From Xestospongia muta (lineage: Eukaryota > Porifera > Demospongiae > Haplosclerida > Petrosiidae): 64,000 nt of DNA. The stretch lies in the NCBI GenBank assembly GCA_963693285.1, contig OY848917.1:18891745-18955744 (forward strand), read 5' to 3'. The position numbers and the translations under genes are program-made. How positions within the stretch are numbered: position 1 is the first letter of the stretch; each line of letters begins with the position of its first letter. Positions 36,346 through 48,581 of this stretch are shown here, piece after piece. The notes beneath the pieces are model-generated. The model was not told the DNA's origin, ran no database searches, and saw nothing but the letters and a program-made list of their open reading frames with translations.

Positions 36346-36526
36346 CGTAAGTAAACTATACTATGTACTAGAAGTCATGAATATCTAAAAGACATACAAA
36401 GATGTCTATGATATGTGTAGTAGGAGAACCTTTAAATGATATTCATCAATCATTGGTATTCCTTACTACACAGACATCCTACATCTTTGACAAATTACTT
36501 TGAAACATATTTTTTCTTATTTGCAG

Positions 36527-36737
36527 AATATTGAGGAAGACAATAAAAGCATTCAAACAATGGAATTAGTGATACTAAGAAAAACTGGATGTTTTGGTAT
36601 CCAACATGTACGCAACGTTTCTTATCAATCGGATCACAAGGAGAAACAAGAATGTTATCAATACTTATATTCAGAAGAAATTTCAGAAGACAGAGGTCAT
36701 AATTCACTTATGATTAGTGGATTACTAATATTGTCAG
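36527..36737 (+). pseudogene. Unknown small-exon family, copy 2a
   Basis: Same exon as 15276-15489, with acceptor TTTGCAG and donor GTATAG. The initial ATG has become ATT (AATATTGAGG), though the frame is open and ends LMISGLLILSG. Met codons exist further in (MELVILRKTGCF). Whether it is used is unknown. Confidence 0.45.
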
Positions 36738-37035
36738 GTATAGAACATTTTATAGGTTAATCCAGCATGCAATACCACACCTTAGTATTATATGGTATTA
36801 ACTTTAATGTAGCTTCATAAAGTTAATAACTTTAATTATTCAGTATTGGGAAGAGCTTACATGCAAAACTCACTATAGCACTTCAATAGCATATCTATAC
36901 TACATTATCACAGTGATATCAAGTACTTTATGACAACTAGTCTGCCATGTTTTCCTTTATTACACATACATATATTTAGTACGTAGTCATATGTTTCTGA
37001 CATTTTACTCTGAAACACAACTTTTATAGTTACAG

Positions 37036-37137
37036 AAAGTGGAAATGATGAGTGGTTATATCAAGATGAACATTCAGTTGACAGAGGTCACAGATCAATC
37101 ATGATCAGTGGACTACTAAATTACTAATGCTGTCAGG
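37036..37137 (+). pseudogene. Unknown small-exon family, copy 2b (short, broken)
   Basis: The acceptor GTTACAG leads to a short version containing NDEWLYQDEHSVDRGHRS and IMISGLL. An 8-bp insertion (a repeat of ATTACTA text) shifts the frame and creates a stop before the donor GTATAG. The equivalent in block 3 (41951) is unbroken. Confidence 0.45.
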
Positions 37138-38724
37138 TATAGGACATTTTACATATTAATTGTAATGCCACATCTAAATTCCATAAGGGCTTGCTATGTT
37201 AATAAGGTCATTGTAGCTTTATAACAATTCAACAAAGGATTTGTTATTTGTGTGTTAAAAAACTAAGATATTATCAAGTGATGATACCGAAAGACCTCTC
37301 TAACATAGAAAAATTAAGATATTGCTCCAATGAAATCTTTGGGAATAAATATCAAGCCTCCACAATATGGGATAAGTTGTTGCTATAGATTGGTGTAGTT
37401 AATAATGTATTAAGTTAAGCTCGTAGTGCCACCACAATTAATGTAGTAAATGAAAATATTAACAGATAACATACCCAGGTGGGACAAAATGGTGGACAAT
37501 AAAAGGTTCAAAACATTACAAAATGATTCTCTCTAAAAAATAATTTATTTAGCAAATGTTTTATATTTAAGATCTGCTGGGCTTTTCATGTTTTCGTCAG
37601 ATAGTCTGAATTTGCTAGTAATTATTACTTTTCTATCTTAGTGAGGTAATCATAAACTAACATAGTATTGTGAATCTTAACTTGAATTATTTTCAGTACT
37701 GGTCTGAGCATCGACCAAATTACAAAATACACCATAGCTCTTCAATAGCATAGGTATACTTACATTATCACAATGATATCTAGTCACTCCTGTCAAAGAT
37801 ATAGTCCACTAACTAGAAGACTTACACATTATACAAGTAGATAGCATTTTTAGATTATGAGATCGGAAGTGCTGTACTTGACACTAAGTAATTTAGGAAT
37901 CAGTATGGATAATATCTAGTACTAAATGAATTGTAACTTACACTTGCACAAAAACTCTATGTGGGCAAAAGACATCCATCACTATGCATAAAAGTAACAA
38001 TAACTAATATATTTGGTAATTAAATGGGTGTGGTATCAATTATATTGCCTATATAATAGTCATGGCAGTGATCATACAGACTCCAAGCAAGTACTCAATA
38101 GTAGAAATTAGAAATGTAGTGTCAATGTATCAAGTACTTGAGGTGTCATATCAATCATGTATAAACAACTCAACACTGATATAGTGGGTGTGACTACTAG
38201 TGAGATCAGTGATATTTAATTATTGTAGCTAGTCAGTCTGAAATTAAATAAATGGCTTATCCACAAACTCTAGTGCTTTGCAATTAACTATTAATAAAAT
38301 ATCTTGTTCCTTAACAAATTAATTACTAAATCTTTTTCAATAGATCCACAGGTTCATGTCCAGAAATGACATAAACAGGTTAACCAACACTACATCAAAA
38401 CACTTGTCAACATAATGGATTTCACAGTTATTCACATCACTCTATAACAGTTAATTCATTTTGCTATACACACAATCACTAATACATGGTCATGTCATCT
38501 GTATATCTATATTAAGTATATGTTTATTAATAATTCTAATGTTTAACATTAAGAATAATTAAGTTAGAAAGTACAAACTTCAGAAGGTGGTCATTTTAGA
38601 AGCATGCCTCCTGTACAGATTTCTACATTTGTTTCTCAATTTCACAAAGTACATTGTAATAAGATGAAATTAGTGGGAAGTCATAAAATTAACCAAGTGA
38701 AACCTTCAGTATCTGAAGCTCATT

Positions 38725-39800
38725 GTGTGCTGTTTATTCAACAGGTTCTGACATGGTATTGTCAGTGTTGTGCTATCTTTATACTGTTCCTATACGTATC
38801 CTAAAATATTCTTAAACTCTAGGCATAGTACTTATGTGTGTACATACTGCCAATTTCTGATCATACTTTTTTTATATGTACAAATAGTATAAGGAAATAG
38901 TTAAATTTAATAGCTTATAAAAATACTGCTTTAAGAGCAACATTTCAAGAAACTTCAATGACTTTACTAGCCATCATTGACTCATGTGGAATAGGCATTA
39001 AGTGAAAAGAAGGAGCTAGTAAGTGCACATATTGTTTCTGTGACCTGCAACATACAAGTCCTATATGCACTTATCCCAGCTATATCCTCCCTTACCAAAG
39101 GGTCGTCAATACCAAACCATTATTTTATCAAAAAAACCTAAACACCTGAATATAATAATTGTGAAGACTTTTTGAATAATCATCAATATAAATGGTTTTA
39201 CTCACAAAATGATCTGTCATCTATATCCACTTAAATCCAATCCAACAAAGCTGTTATCCAGATTAATCAAATAGTCAAAGGGTGTGGTCACTTTAGTCCT
39301 CTTGAAATTATCGTTGAAGTAATTGATAATTAATGTATTACGTACATTAATTTCAAATAGATTATCCATAAAGAGCACTAAATATACATTAATACTTACT
39401 ATTAAAAGCTAAAATAAAAGTATAACAGCTGAGTGTATATCCCTATTTTACTAAAGAATCCATAACTGCTATAGGTAGTATAAACGAGAACCATTATAAC
39501 AAAGAATAAAAGTGTATGTGTGGACAGATGTTTCTAATTCTGGGGTGGCAAACATGGCATCTACACCAACAGTTATATTTCAAAATACCAAATCCTTTAC
39601 ATCAAATAGTAAATTTTAGACTCTATTTACTCTAATAGCATATCAAAGTTAATAATTGAATTAGTATCATTGCTGGTGTGTGATTTAAACAAAATTTGTG
39701 GAGGCATAAAAAACTGAATTGATATCAATAGAATATAGGCAGTATTAAGACAGAACTATACATTAAACTCATTTAATAATGACTAACCTCTTATAATTAA
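38725..39800 (+). repeat. Linker duplicated at 42535-43546
   Basis: The 1.05-kb stretch before block 3 recurs before block 4 with about the same order of text, for example CCAAAGGGTCGTCAATACC at 39106 and 42922. Linker plus block is therefore the tandem unit, repeated with a step of about 3.8 kb. It holds no gene I can support. Confidence 0.75.
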
Positions 39801-41345
39801 AGTAACTAGACTGCATCTTCGTCACTCCAGCTGATTATTTCCAAAGAACAAACGAAACATTCCAACATTCATCCCACTATATACCCTCCCACAAAATACT
39901 ATATAAACGCAAATTGCTATGTTTTTATAAACATTATGAACATTATGAATAATTATTAATATTATAATTATGATTTAACTTTAAAAATGTCTAGTCTCTG
40001 ATGTTTGTTCAGTTTTCATATATTGGGCCATAATCACCAGCTGTTGGTTGACACTGAGGGTACACCTCATTGTACACTGCATTGGTACTTCTTATGTTTT
40101 AAACATATTGATGTGAAATGGCTTCACATGTTCATCAAGAAAGAGGCATCAGCTTTGCATGAAGGTCCACAAAAAGGTCACCTGAAATGAGAGAGAGAGA
40201 GAAATATATAATCAAACTAATTTGAAATACAAAGTTGCTTTATAAGTGGAGGCTCTAATGTGATTGATCCCACCCATTAATTTATTTAACGGAAGTGTAT
40301 AATGTAGTTCTAAATTCAGCGACAGCAATCTAATTGGATTTATAAATAAATACAGAAGTCATATCATTTCATTGTAAGTGCCAAACAAGGTTATAATAAT
40401 CATAGATGTATCTTTACTTGGATTACGACAAGAATATTTGGTTCATTACTGTGAAATATTTCACTTCTCTAAAAAAAACTGTAAAGAACCAAACTACCAA
40501 GTAAAGGTTAGCTCCTAGCAATACTGTGTTTACATGTCATTAGAATTACAATAACCATGAATAGAATATCATGACATCAGAATAGGTTACTAAATTTATA
40601 ATTTACATTGTGTTAGAATGATGCCAGTTAGACTAAAATGTGTTTGTGAGATGATATTACACATGTTATCAGGAGATAGCATCTTGACATTATTTTGGCA
40701 TATTTGGTATTAATGGCATAACATAAGATCTATATTGACTGATTCAAAATGGACAAACTACATATATAATTATATATGAGTGTGTGTGTTATATTGATAT
40801 ATTATATATACAAATATCATATGTCATATGTACCACATACAGTGATTATATATTATATAGTCTTAAACCTATCAAACACTTTTCAATATACTCAAACTTT
40901 ATACCACTAGTGGTAAGCTTTGGTTTGTAATCACCATTTTATATCATTAAATGGGAAATGCAGCATACACTATGTTGTATATGTTATTAACTGTACTGCT
41001 AATATCTCTCTGTATTTAATACACTGTATATACATGTTATTACTACACATTGTTTCTCTTTATTGTTTGTAATTATAGTATATGCCTCCTTCCGCTAGTC
41101 TCGTGATCACATGATAGCTAGCATATGATAAAGAAGAATTGTTTTTAGTGAGATCAAATGGTACGTAAGTAAACTATACTATGTACTAGAAGTCATGAAT
41201 ATCTAAAAGAAATACAAAGATGTCTATAATATGTGTAGTAGGAGAACCTTAAATGATATTCATTCAATCATTGGTATTCCTTACTACACACACATTCCAC
41301 ATCTTTGACAAATTACTTTGAAACATAATTTTTTCCTATTTGTAG

Positions 41346-41659
41346 AAAATGGAAAAAAAAATAAAAGTGTTTGAAAAATGAAAGTAGTAGTACCAAGAAA
41401 AACAGGATGTTTTGGTATCAAAAATGTATACAAAGTTTCCAATGAATCTGATCACAAGGAGACACAAAAGTCTAATAGTCATTTATATTCAGAAGAAAAT
41501 TCTTCAAAAAAAGTAAGTGTTCTGAAAACAGAACTAGTAGTACCAAAAACTGATCACAAAGAGATACCAAAATCTTATGAGTGGTATATTCAGAAATATA
41601 TTCAATTGACAGTAGAGGTCATAATTCCCTTATGATCAGTGGATTACTAATGTTGTCAT
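41346..41659 (+). pseudogene. Unknown small-exon family, copy 3a (internal duplication)
   Basis: Long version of the exon with part of it repeated inside: VVVPRKTGCFG...SDHKETQKS is followed by a second SVLKTELVVPK..DHKEIPKS. An early TGA in the frame of the first ATG and a 1-bp loss in the EWLYS codons break it; the end is still readable as MISGLLMLS. The donor has changed to T-GTAAAT. Confidence 0.5.
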
Positions 41660-41714
41660 GTAAATAATTATCATATGTATTAAAAGCATTATACTTCTAT
41701 CTTTTTTATCATAG

Positions 41715-41832
41715 CTGGATTTATTGGTACTCCATCTGGTGTTACTGATCTTTCTCTTACTGATACTAACTATGTTGTTACTAACTTGACTTGTAATGCT
41801 GACTTTGAGTGTACTAACACTACATTATCACA
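41715..41832 (+). CDS. Candidate next exon: secreted/extracellular segment
   Basis: Between acceptor TTTTTATCATAG and donor GTGATA, 118 bases are open and begin in phase 1, matching the phase in which the upstream family exon ends. They read GFIGTPSGVTDLSLTDTNYV, VTNLTCNADFECTNTTLSQ: Thr/Asn-rich, with two Cys and two N-glycosylation sequons (NLT and NTT). Codon use is more regular than its surroundings. This supports a membrane segment followed by an extracellular region. No equivalent was found in the other blocks. Confidence 0.45.
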
Positions 41833-41950
41833 GTGATATCAAGTACTTTATGACAACTGATCTGCCATGGTTTTCTTTATTACATGTACATATTTATAGT
41901 CATATATATGTCTGACATTTACTCTGAAATACAACTTGTTTTAGTTGCAG

Positions 41951-42043
41951 AAAATGGAAATGATGAGTGGTTATATCTAGACAAACAATCAGTAGATAGA
42001 GGTCACAAATCACTTATGATCAGTGGATTACTAATGCTGTCAT
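41951..42043 (+). CDS. Unknown small-exon family, copy 3b (short)
   Basis: Acceptor TTAGTTGCAG and donor GTATAG enclose 93 bases. The frame in register with the family reads NGNDEWLYLDKQSVDRGHKS then MISGLLMLS and is open. It may be an alternative to the 41346 exon. Confidence 0.4.
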
Positions 42044-42277
42044 GTATAGGACATTTTACATGTTATTTGCAATGCCACACCTAAATTCCATAAGGGCTTG
42101 CTATGTTAATAAGATCATTGTAGCTTTATAACAATTCAATAAAGGAATCGTTATTTGTGTTTAAAAACTAATACCGTAATTCATGAAAAGATTGCATGCA
42201 TCTTAAAATTGCGATTGCGAGTTTTGGCAGGAAATCACATTTAAAAATCTCGTAATCCTTAAGTCCTTAAGAGTCAT

Positions 42278-42540
42278 CATATCAAGTGTGTTTATGTCCC
42301 TGAGAAGTGCACTGACATATTGCTACCTCTTGATGTGTCAGTAAATAAGTCAGTGAAAGATTACATGCGTGGAAAATTTTGTTTATGGTATGCTGCTGAA
42401 GTGTTTAAACAGCTTGAACAAGGAATGGAGCCAGAAAATGTAACTGTTGATACAAGAATGTCAGTCATGAAGGAGATAAATGCAAAGTGGATTGTCGGAG
42501 TATATGATTATCTCAGGAGCAAACCAAATCTGAATCTAAT
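42278..42540 (+). mobile_element. pogo/Tigger-type transposase relic
   Basis: The open text CVYVPEKCTDILLPLDVSVN, KSVKDYMRGKFCLWYAAEVF, and MSVMKEINAKWIVGVYDYLR followed by SKPN matches the C-terminal part of the DDE_1 (CENP-B/pogo/Tigger) transposase domain; LLPLDVSVNK is the typical motif. Only about 88 codons remain, the catalytic residues lie upstream of what is left, and the sequence ends where the linker repeat begins (42535). Confidence 0.7.
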
Positions 42541-43546
42541 TGTGTACTGTTTATTCAACATGTTCTTACATGGTATTGTCAGTGTTATGCTATCTTTATA
42601 CTGTTCCTAGACCTATCATAAAACTTTCTTAAACTCTAGGCATAGTACTTATATGTGTACATACTGCCAATTTCTGATCATACTTTTTATATGTACAAAT
42701 AACATAAGGAAATATTTAAATCCAATAGCTTATTGGCATATAAAAATACTGCTTTAAGAGCAACATTTCAAGAAAATTCAATGACTTTACTAGCCATCAT
42801 TGACTCATGTGAAATAGGCATTAAGTGAAAAGGAGGAGCTAGTAAGTGCACATATTGTTTCTGTGGCCTACAACAGCTATACAAGTCCTATATGCACTTA
42901 TCCCAGCTATATCCTCCCTTACCAAAGGGTCGTCAATACCAAACCATTATTTTATCAAAAAAACCTAAACACCTGAATATAATAATTGTGAAGACTTTTT
43001 GAATAATCATCAATATAAATGGTTTTACTCACAAACTGATCTGTCATCTATATTCACTTATATCCAACAAAGGTGTCATTCACATTAATCAATAGTTAAA
43101 GGGTGTGGTCACTTTAGCCTTCTTGAAATTATCATACTGATAATTAATCTATTACTTACATCAATTTAAATAGGTTATCCACAAAGAATACTAAATATAC
43201 ATTAATGCTTATTAGTAAACACTAAAATAAAGATATAACAGGTGAGCGTATGTCCATATTTTACTAGAGGATCCATAACTACTATAGCTAGTATAAATAT
43301 GAACCTATTTGAACAAGAATACGAGTGTATGTGTGGTGATAAATTTCCAATTCTGGGGTGGCAAACATAGCATCTACAGTACAAATTATATTTCAAAGTA
43401 CCAAATTCTTTACATATTGTTAGTATGTGATTTAAACAAAATTTGTGGAGGCATAAAAAACTGAATTAATATCAATAGGTTATAGGCAGTATTAAGACAG
43501 AACTATATATTAAAGTCATTTAACAATGACTAACCTCTTATAATTA
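42535..43546 (+). repeat. Linker, second copy
   Basis: Direct repeat of 38725-39800, leading straight into block 4. No gene is visible. Confidence 0.75.
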
Positions 43547-46500
43547 AAGTAACTAGATTGCACCTTCGTCAGCTCCAGCCGATTATTTTCAAAGAACAAA
43601 GGAGGATTCCAACATTCCAACATTCATCTCACTATATACCCTCCCACAAATACTAAACCCACTAGCTAAGTTTTTATAAAATTATGAATAATAATTATTA
43701 ATATTATCATTATGATTTAGTTTTTAAAATTGTCTAGTCTCTGACGTTTGCTCAGTTTTCATATACTGGACCATAATCACCAGCTGTTGGTTGACACTGA
43801 GTGTACACTTCTTTCTGGCATTGGTACTTTCTCGTGGTTAATATATATCAGATAATTATTTATTCAACTCAGTCTAACTGCATCATGTTTTAAACATATT
43901 GATGTAATATGGCTTCACATGTTCATCAAGAAAGAGACATCAGCTTTGCACAAACGTCTAGAAAAGAAAAAGATCGCCTGAAACGAGAGGGAGAGAATGA
44001 GGAATGAATAGTCAAACTAATTTAAATTACAAAACATATTAACGTATTACTAGCTATAGTCTATAACAGTATTATCACATACTCATTATCCTGAATATTG
44101 ACATCTGGATATGTACATTAAATTTAATAAATCATTACTAGGACTATTAAGAATTGAGTATTGCAAAATATAATGCGTACATAACACATGATATAAATAT
44201 ATGTAATATTTGAGGACTATATTGAGAATTAAACATCATATCTCCATTACATAACAAAGGGTGGAAATAAATATAGCTATATGTATCCTTTTTCTCAAAA
44301 TTATGCAAAGTCAAATAGTGCTTTATAAGTGGAGGCTTCTAATACAATCGATCCCACCCACTAATTTATTTAACGGAAGTGTACAGTGTAGATGGCGACA
44401 GCAATCTAATTGGATTTATAAACAAATACAGAAGTCTTATCATTACATTGTAAGTGCCAAACAAGGTTATAATAATCATAGATGTATCTTTGTTTGGATT
44501 ACGACAAGAATATTTGGTTCATTACTGTGAAATATCTCTACAAACGTCCAGTGGGACAGTCTGACCTTTGGTCATTGTCAGTGAGACAGTTCACAACTTA
44601 GGCCAAATTGTTAACATTTAAAGTTTAAGATTTAGGGGTAGGGATCAGTATTAAAGTAACATGCTGATCTCAGACTGTCTCCCTGGAGTTTTATATCCTT
44701 TTCTAACTACATCCCAATCTACTAATATAAGCCTTTTTACACATAATGTATGTGACCACACCCATTATAGCATTGGATGTATAGAGCTGTTGAATGCTGA
44801 AAGCTACTCATATTAAATAGTATATTAAAAATGTTCACTATGGTCTTTTAAATAAAAATGCATTTCACTTCAATTAAGATATTTAAGGAAGTAGTTACAT
44901 ATAATGTTACACTTTGCATACCCATGAGTTAATTGAATGCATTGTGATGTCAGTATTACTTAATAGTATATGAACACTAGGTAGTACTGTTGGCATTACT
45001 CCAAATTTATACACTACCAAATATCAATACCCTTAATTCTTGACTTGAAACAATATTTTATGTTACAAATGGATGGTGATCTGTCTAAGTTTTAGGTCCT
45101 GTTCTATTATATATGTAAATAGGATGATACATATATATTGATACTATCTATTACATTGATATTGATTAATATTAATATATTTAAGATTACATCAGATGAA
45201 CAAAATTTGTTACAAATTTAAATTAGTTTAATTTTCCATTCATGAAATTTAGAATTAAAAATCCATTTTGAAGTAATATATGCTAACTATATATATTAAT
45301 TTTCATATATGTATACTAATGTACATGTGTGTATACTGGTGTACATGAATGGATACTAGTACATACTGTAGTATATATGTACATATATGTATACTTGTGT
45401 ACATATAGTAAGCATACATGTATACTAGTATACACAGTATAATCATATTAATACATTTCACATAGGTATAATTATGTAGTCAGAGCTGATAATTATATAT
45501 GGGGTATACACTAAAATAAAGTCTCTTCTGATAGGTGCTTATAAAATTTCAGAGGAATAGTCATCAAACTTGTAGGCTATTTGTTAACTTCCTAAAAATT
45601 ACCACATTTTAACTTGAAATCAAGGGATTTCATCAATTCATTACAAACATGGCAGAAAATATTATAAGTAAGCATCAGATTTAAAATATAAGATATAGTA
45701 GTGTTACAATATAAATATTAATATTATAGACTATATTAGATTACTGCTTGATCATTACGTAAAATGATGAATAAGTAATTTGCTGACTGTAGAAGGATGC
45801 GGCGACAATTGGAACAAGATATATGTGAATTTCCTTGTAAATGACACGAGAGAATCATTCCAAAAATACTTGTATTAGCTTGAATAAAGGTTAGTATAAA
45901 CATAATGACAAAGCCTAACTCAAAGAATGCAATCAATAAATGTCACAAATTATTTAGGATTGATGATACGACAGTCTATAACTGTCACATACAATATTAT
46001 ATAAAAGCTTGTGTACAATAGACTATAATAGCTACAAGTGTCACTTGATCTTACATGTTTATGATATATAACATCTACTATATTGTTCACTAAATAAGAT
46101 GTGTAGAAACAAAGCTTAGAAATTGTATAGATCAACAAAAAGTGGGTGGAGCTATACTGTTCTATGCAAGAATGAGAACAACAACCTCTACAATCTACAG
46201 AACAGAGACAACTAGTGACTTAGTTTTAATGATATAATATATAGTGCTCATTAGCCATATTACTATGAAAAGTGTTAGTGTAATGGCCTAGTTTGCTTAC
46301 TTAGTCTACTAAATGCAAATTTTGTGTGTATACATCTTTATATTTTATCATTTTATTATATTGTTCTATACAAACTAATGATTATTATTGTGTGTACAAC
46401 AGCATTTGCTCATTAAAGCTTATAACAGTCTCTAACTTAAGAAAATACATATCTTAGCAACACTATAGTTCAATTACAAACTCTAATACTTACTAAAATG

Positions 46501-47843
46501 TAGAGCAATCAAAACAATCTTTTGTGATCTCAAATTTGGTTTAGAATTTTAGTTTTACAATGTGGCACAACATGTATCATTTAAAATGATAGAAATGTAC
46601 ATTACATAACAGTAATCATTACTTTATACTATATAACTGTATTACTTGTAATGAAATCTTATATTTTAGGATTTATTTTTACTACTTTCACAAACACACA
46701 TATCAGGTCACTATTAATCCATTATTTCTCAAAAGTTCTAAGCAACACCTCTTCCAGTATATGTCTCGTGACCAGTAACGTAAAGATAATAACTGACAAG
46801 TGCCACCACTTCTCTAAAAAATAACTGTAAAGAGTCAAACTACCAAGTAAAGGTTAGCTCCTAACAATACTGTGTTTACATGTCATTAAAGTTACAATAA
46901 CCGTGAATAGAATATCATGACATCAGAATAGGTTACTAAACATATATTATACATTGTGTTAGAATGATACCAGTTAGACTAAGATGTTTTTGTGTGATGA
47001 TATCACTACATATTATCAGGGAATAGCATTTTGACATCATTTTTGGTACATTTGGTGTCAATGGCATAATATAAGATCAATATTGACTGATTCAAAATGG
47101 ACAAACTACATATATAATTATATATGTGTGCGTGTGTGTATATTGTATATAAATATTACATATATATATATTATATATACAAATATCATATATTATATGT
47201 ATCACATATAGTGATTATATATTATATACTCTTAAAACTATTAAACATTTCGATATACTCAAACTCTATACCACTAATGGTATAAACAGCACTAACAATA
47301 GTTTAGTTTTCTAGTTATCATTATAATGAGATATAGAACAAACTACACTTATCTTCTCTTTGTCATCACTTGTAATACTAATTTCTCTTAATATTTAACA
47401 CGATACATGCAGTATACACGTCATTATTACGTATTATTTCTATGAACTCACGCCTCTTTTCATAGTCTCGTGATCATATGTAAATAGCATATAGTAGAAG
47501 ATAGCATGAGTAAGATAACTAACAGCTGAGACAAAGTGATAAGTAAGTAAACTTAGCTCCTAACAATACTGTGTTTACATGTTCTCATAATTACAATAAC
47601 CGTGAAGAGAATGTCATGATATCAGAATAGATTATAGGAGACAGTATAGTATACATTGTATTAGCATGATGCCTTTTTATATTAAATGTGTTTGTGAGAT
47701 GATACTAACTATGTTTTATTGGGAGAGAGCACTTTGATATTACTAATGGCACTTTTGATATCAATAGCATAATATAAGAGAAAAAGGTAAGTAATATAGT
47801 CTGACTCCAAATGGACTAACCTACAAAGATAGCTCTATTATAC

Positions 47844-47868
47844 ACACACACACACACACACACACATA
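47844..47868. repeat. (AC)n microsatellite
   Basis: About 12 AC repeats, at the place of the 36006 tract in block 2. A second AT/GT-rich simple tract lies at 47110-47180. Confidence 0.85.
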
Positions 47869-48415
47869 ATACATGTATAGTATACTACATATGCCATATA
47901 CAGTGATTAACTATCAGACACTTTTTGAGATGCTATATTCCTCTAGTTTATCTACAAATATAAATAGTAAAAAGGCTCTAGTTTTGTAATATATCATTTA
48001 AATGAGAAATGCAGCATACACTATGTTGTCTATGTCATTAACTGTACTGCTAATACCTCTCTGTATTTAACACATAGTGTATACATGTTATTACTACACA
48101 TTGTTTCTCTATATTGTTTGTAATTATAAGATACGCCTCCTTCCGTTAGTCTCGTGATCACACAATAGCATACGATAAAGAAGACAGTGATTAAGATTGC
48201 TGTTTGGTGAGATCAAACGATAAGTAAGTAAACTGTACTACATACTAGAAGTCATGAATATCTAAAATACATACAAAGATGTCTATGATATGTGTAGTGT
48301 GTAGTAGAAGAACCTGTAAATGATATTCATCAATCACTGGTATTCTTACTACACACACATCCTACATCTCTGACAAATTATAATTACTTGAAACATAATT
48401 TTTGCCTATTTTTAG

Positions 48416-48581
48416 AAAATGGATGAAAAAAGTAAAAGTGTTCTAAAAACAGAACTAGTAGTACCAAAAAATGATCACAAGGAGATACCAGAATCTGATG
48501 AGTGGTTATATTCAGAAAGACATTCAATTGACAATAGAGGTCATACTTCTTTTATGATCAGTGGATTACTAATGTTGTCAG
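48416..48581 (+). CDS. Unknown small-exon family, copy 4
   Basis: Acceptor TATTTTTAG, AAA-ATG at 48419 and donor GTATAA bound an intact exon of 54 codons ending in phase 1. It begins MDEKSKSVLKTELVVPK, contains ESDEWLYSERHS and ends MISGLLMLSG. It lacks the TGCFG-containing half found in copies 1-3. With copy 1 it is the best-preserved member. Downstream exons are not visible in this block. Confidence 0.5.

Larger units (their letters stand above)
31411..38570 (+). repeat. Segmental duplication block 2
   Basis: Opens with the CTGCATCTTCGTCAGATCC edge and continues through the shared landmarks: GAGAGAGAGAGAGG (31858), CCAAACAAGGTTATAATAAT (32332), TAGTGGGACAGTCTGACC (32422), CAAACTACCAAGTAAAGG (35708), CGCCTCCTTCCGCTAGTCTC (36265), exons at 36527 and 37036, and AATTAAATGGGTGTGG (38018). 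It is the most complete copy together with block 4. Apart from the two exons I see no gene in it. Confidence 0.8.
39801..42150 (+). repeat. Segmental duplication block 3 (internally deleted)
   Basis: Begins with CTGCATCTTCGTCACTCC and follows blocks 2 and 4 up to CCAAACAAGGTTATAATAAT (40380). It then jumps to the CAAACTACCAAGTAAAGG landmark (40490), skipping about 3.3 kb present in block 2, and continues to the exons at 41346, 41715 and 41951. Confidence 0.75.
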
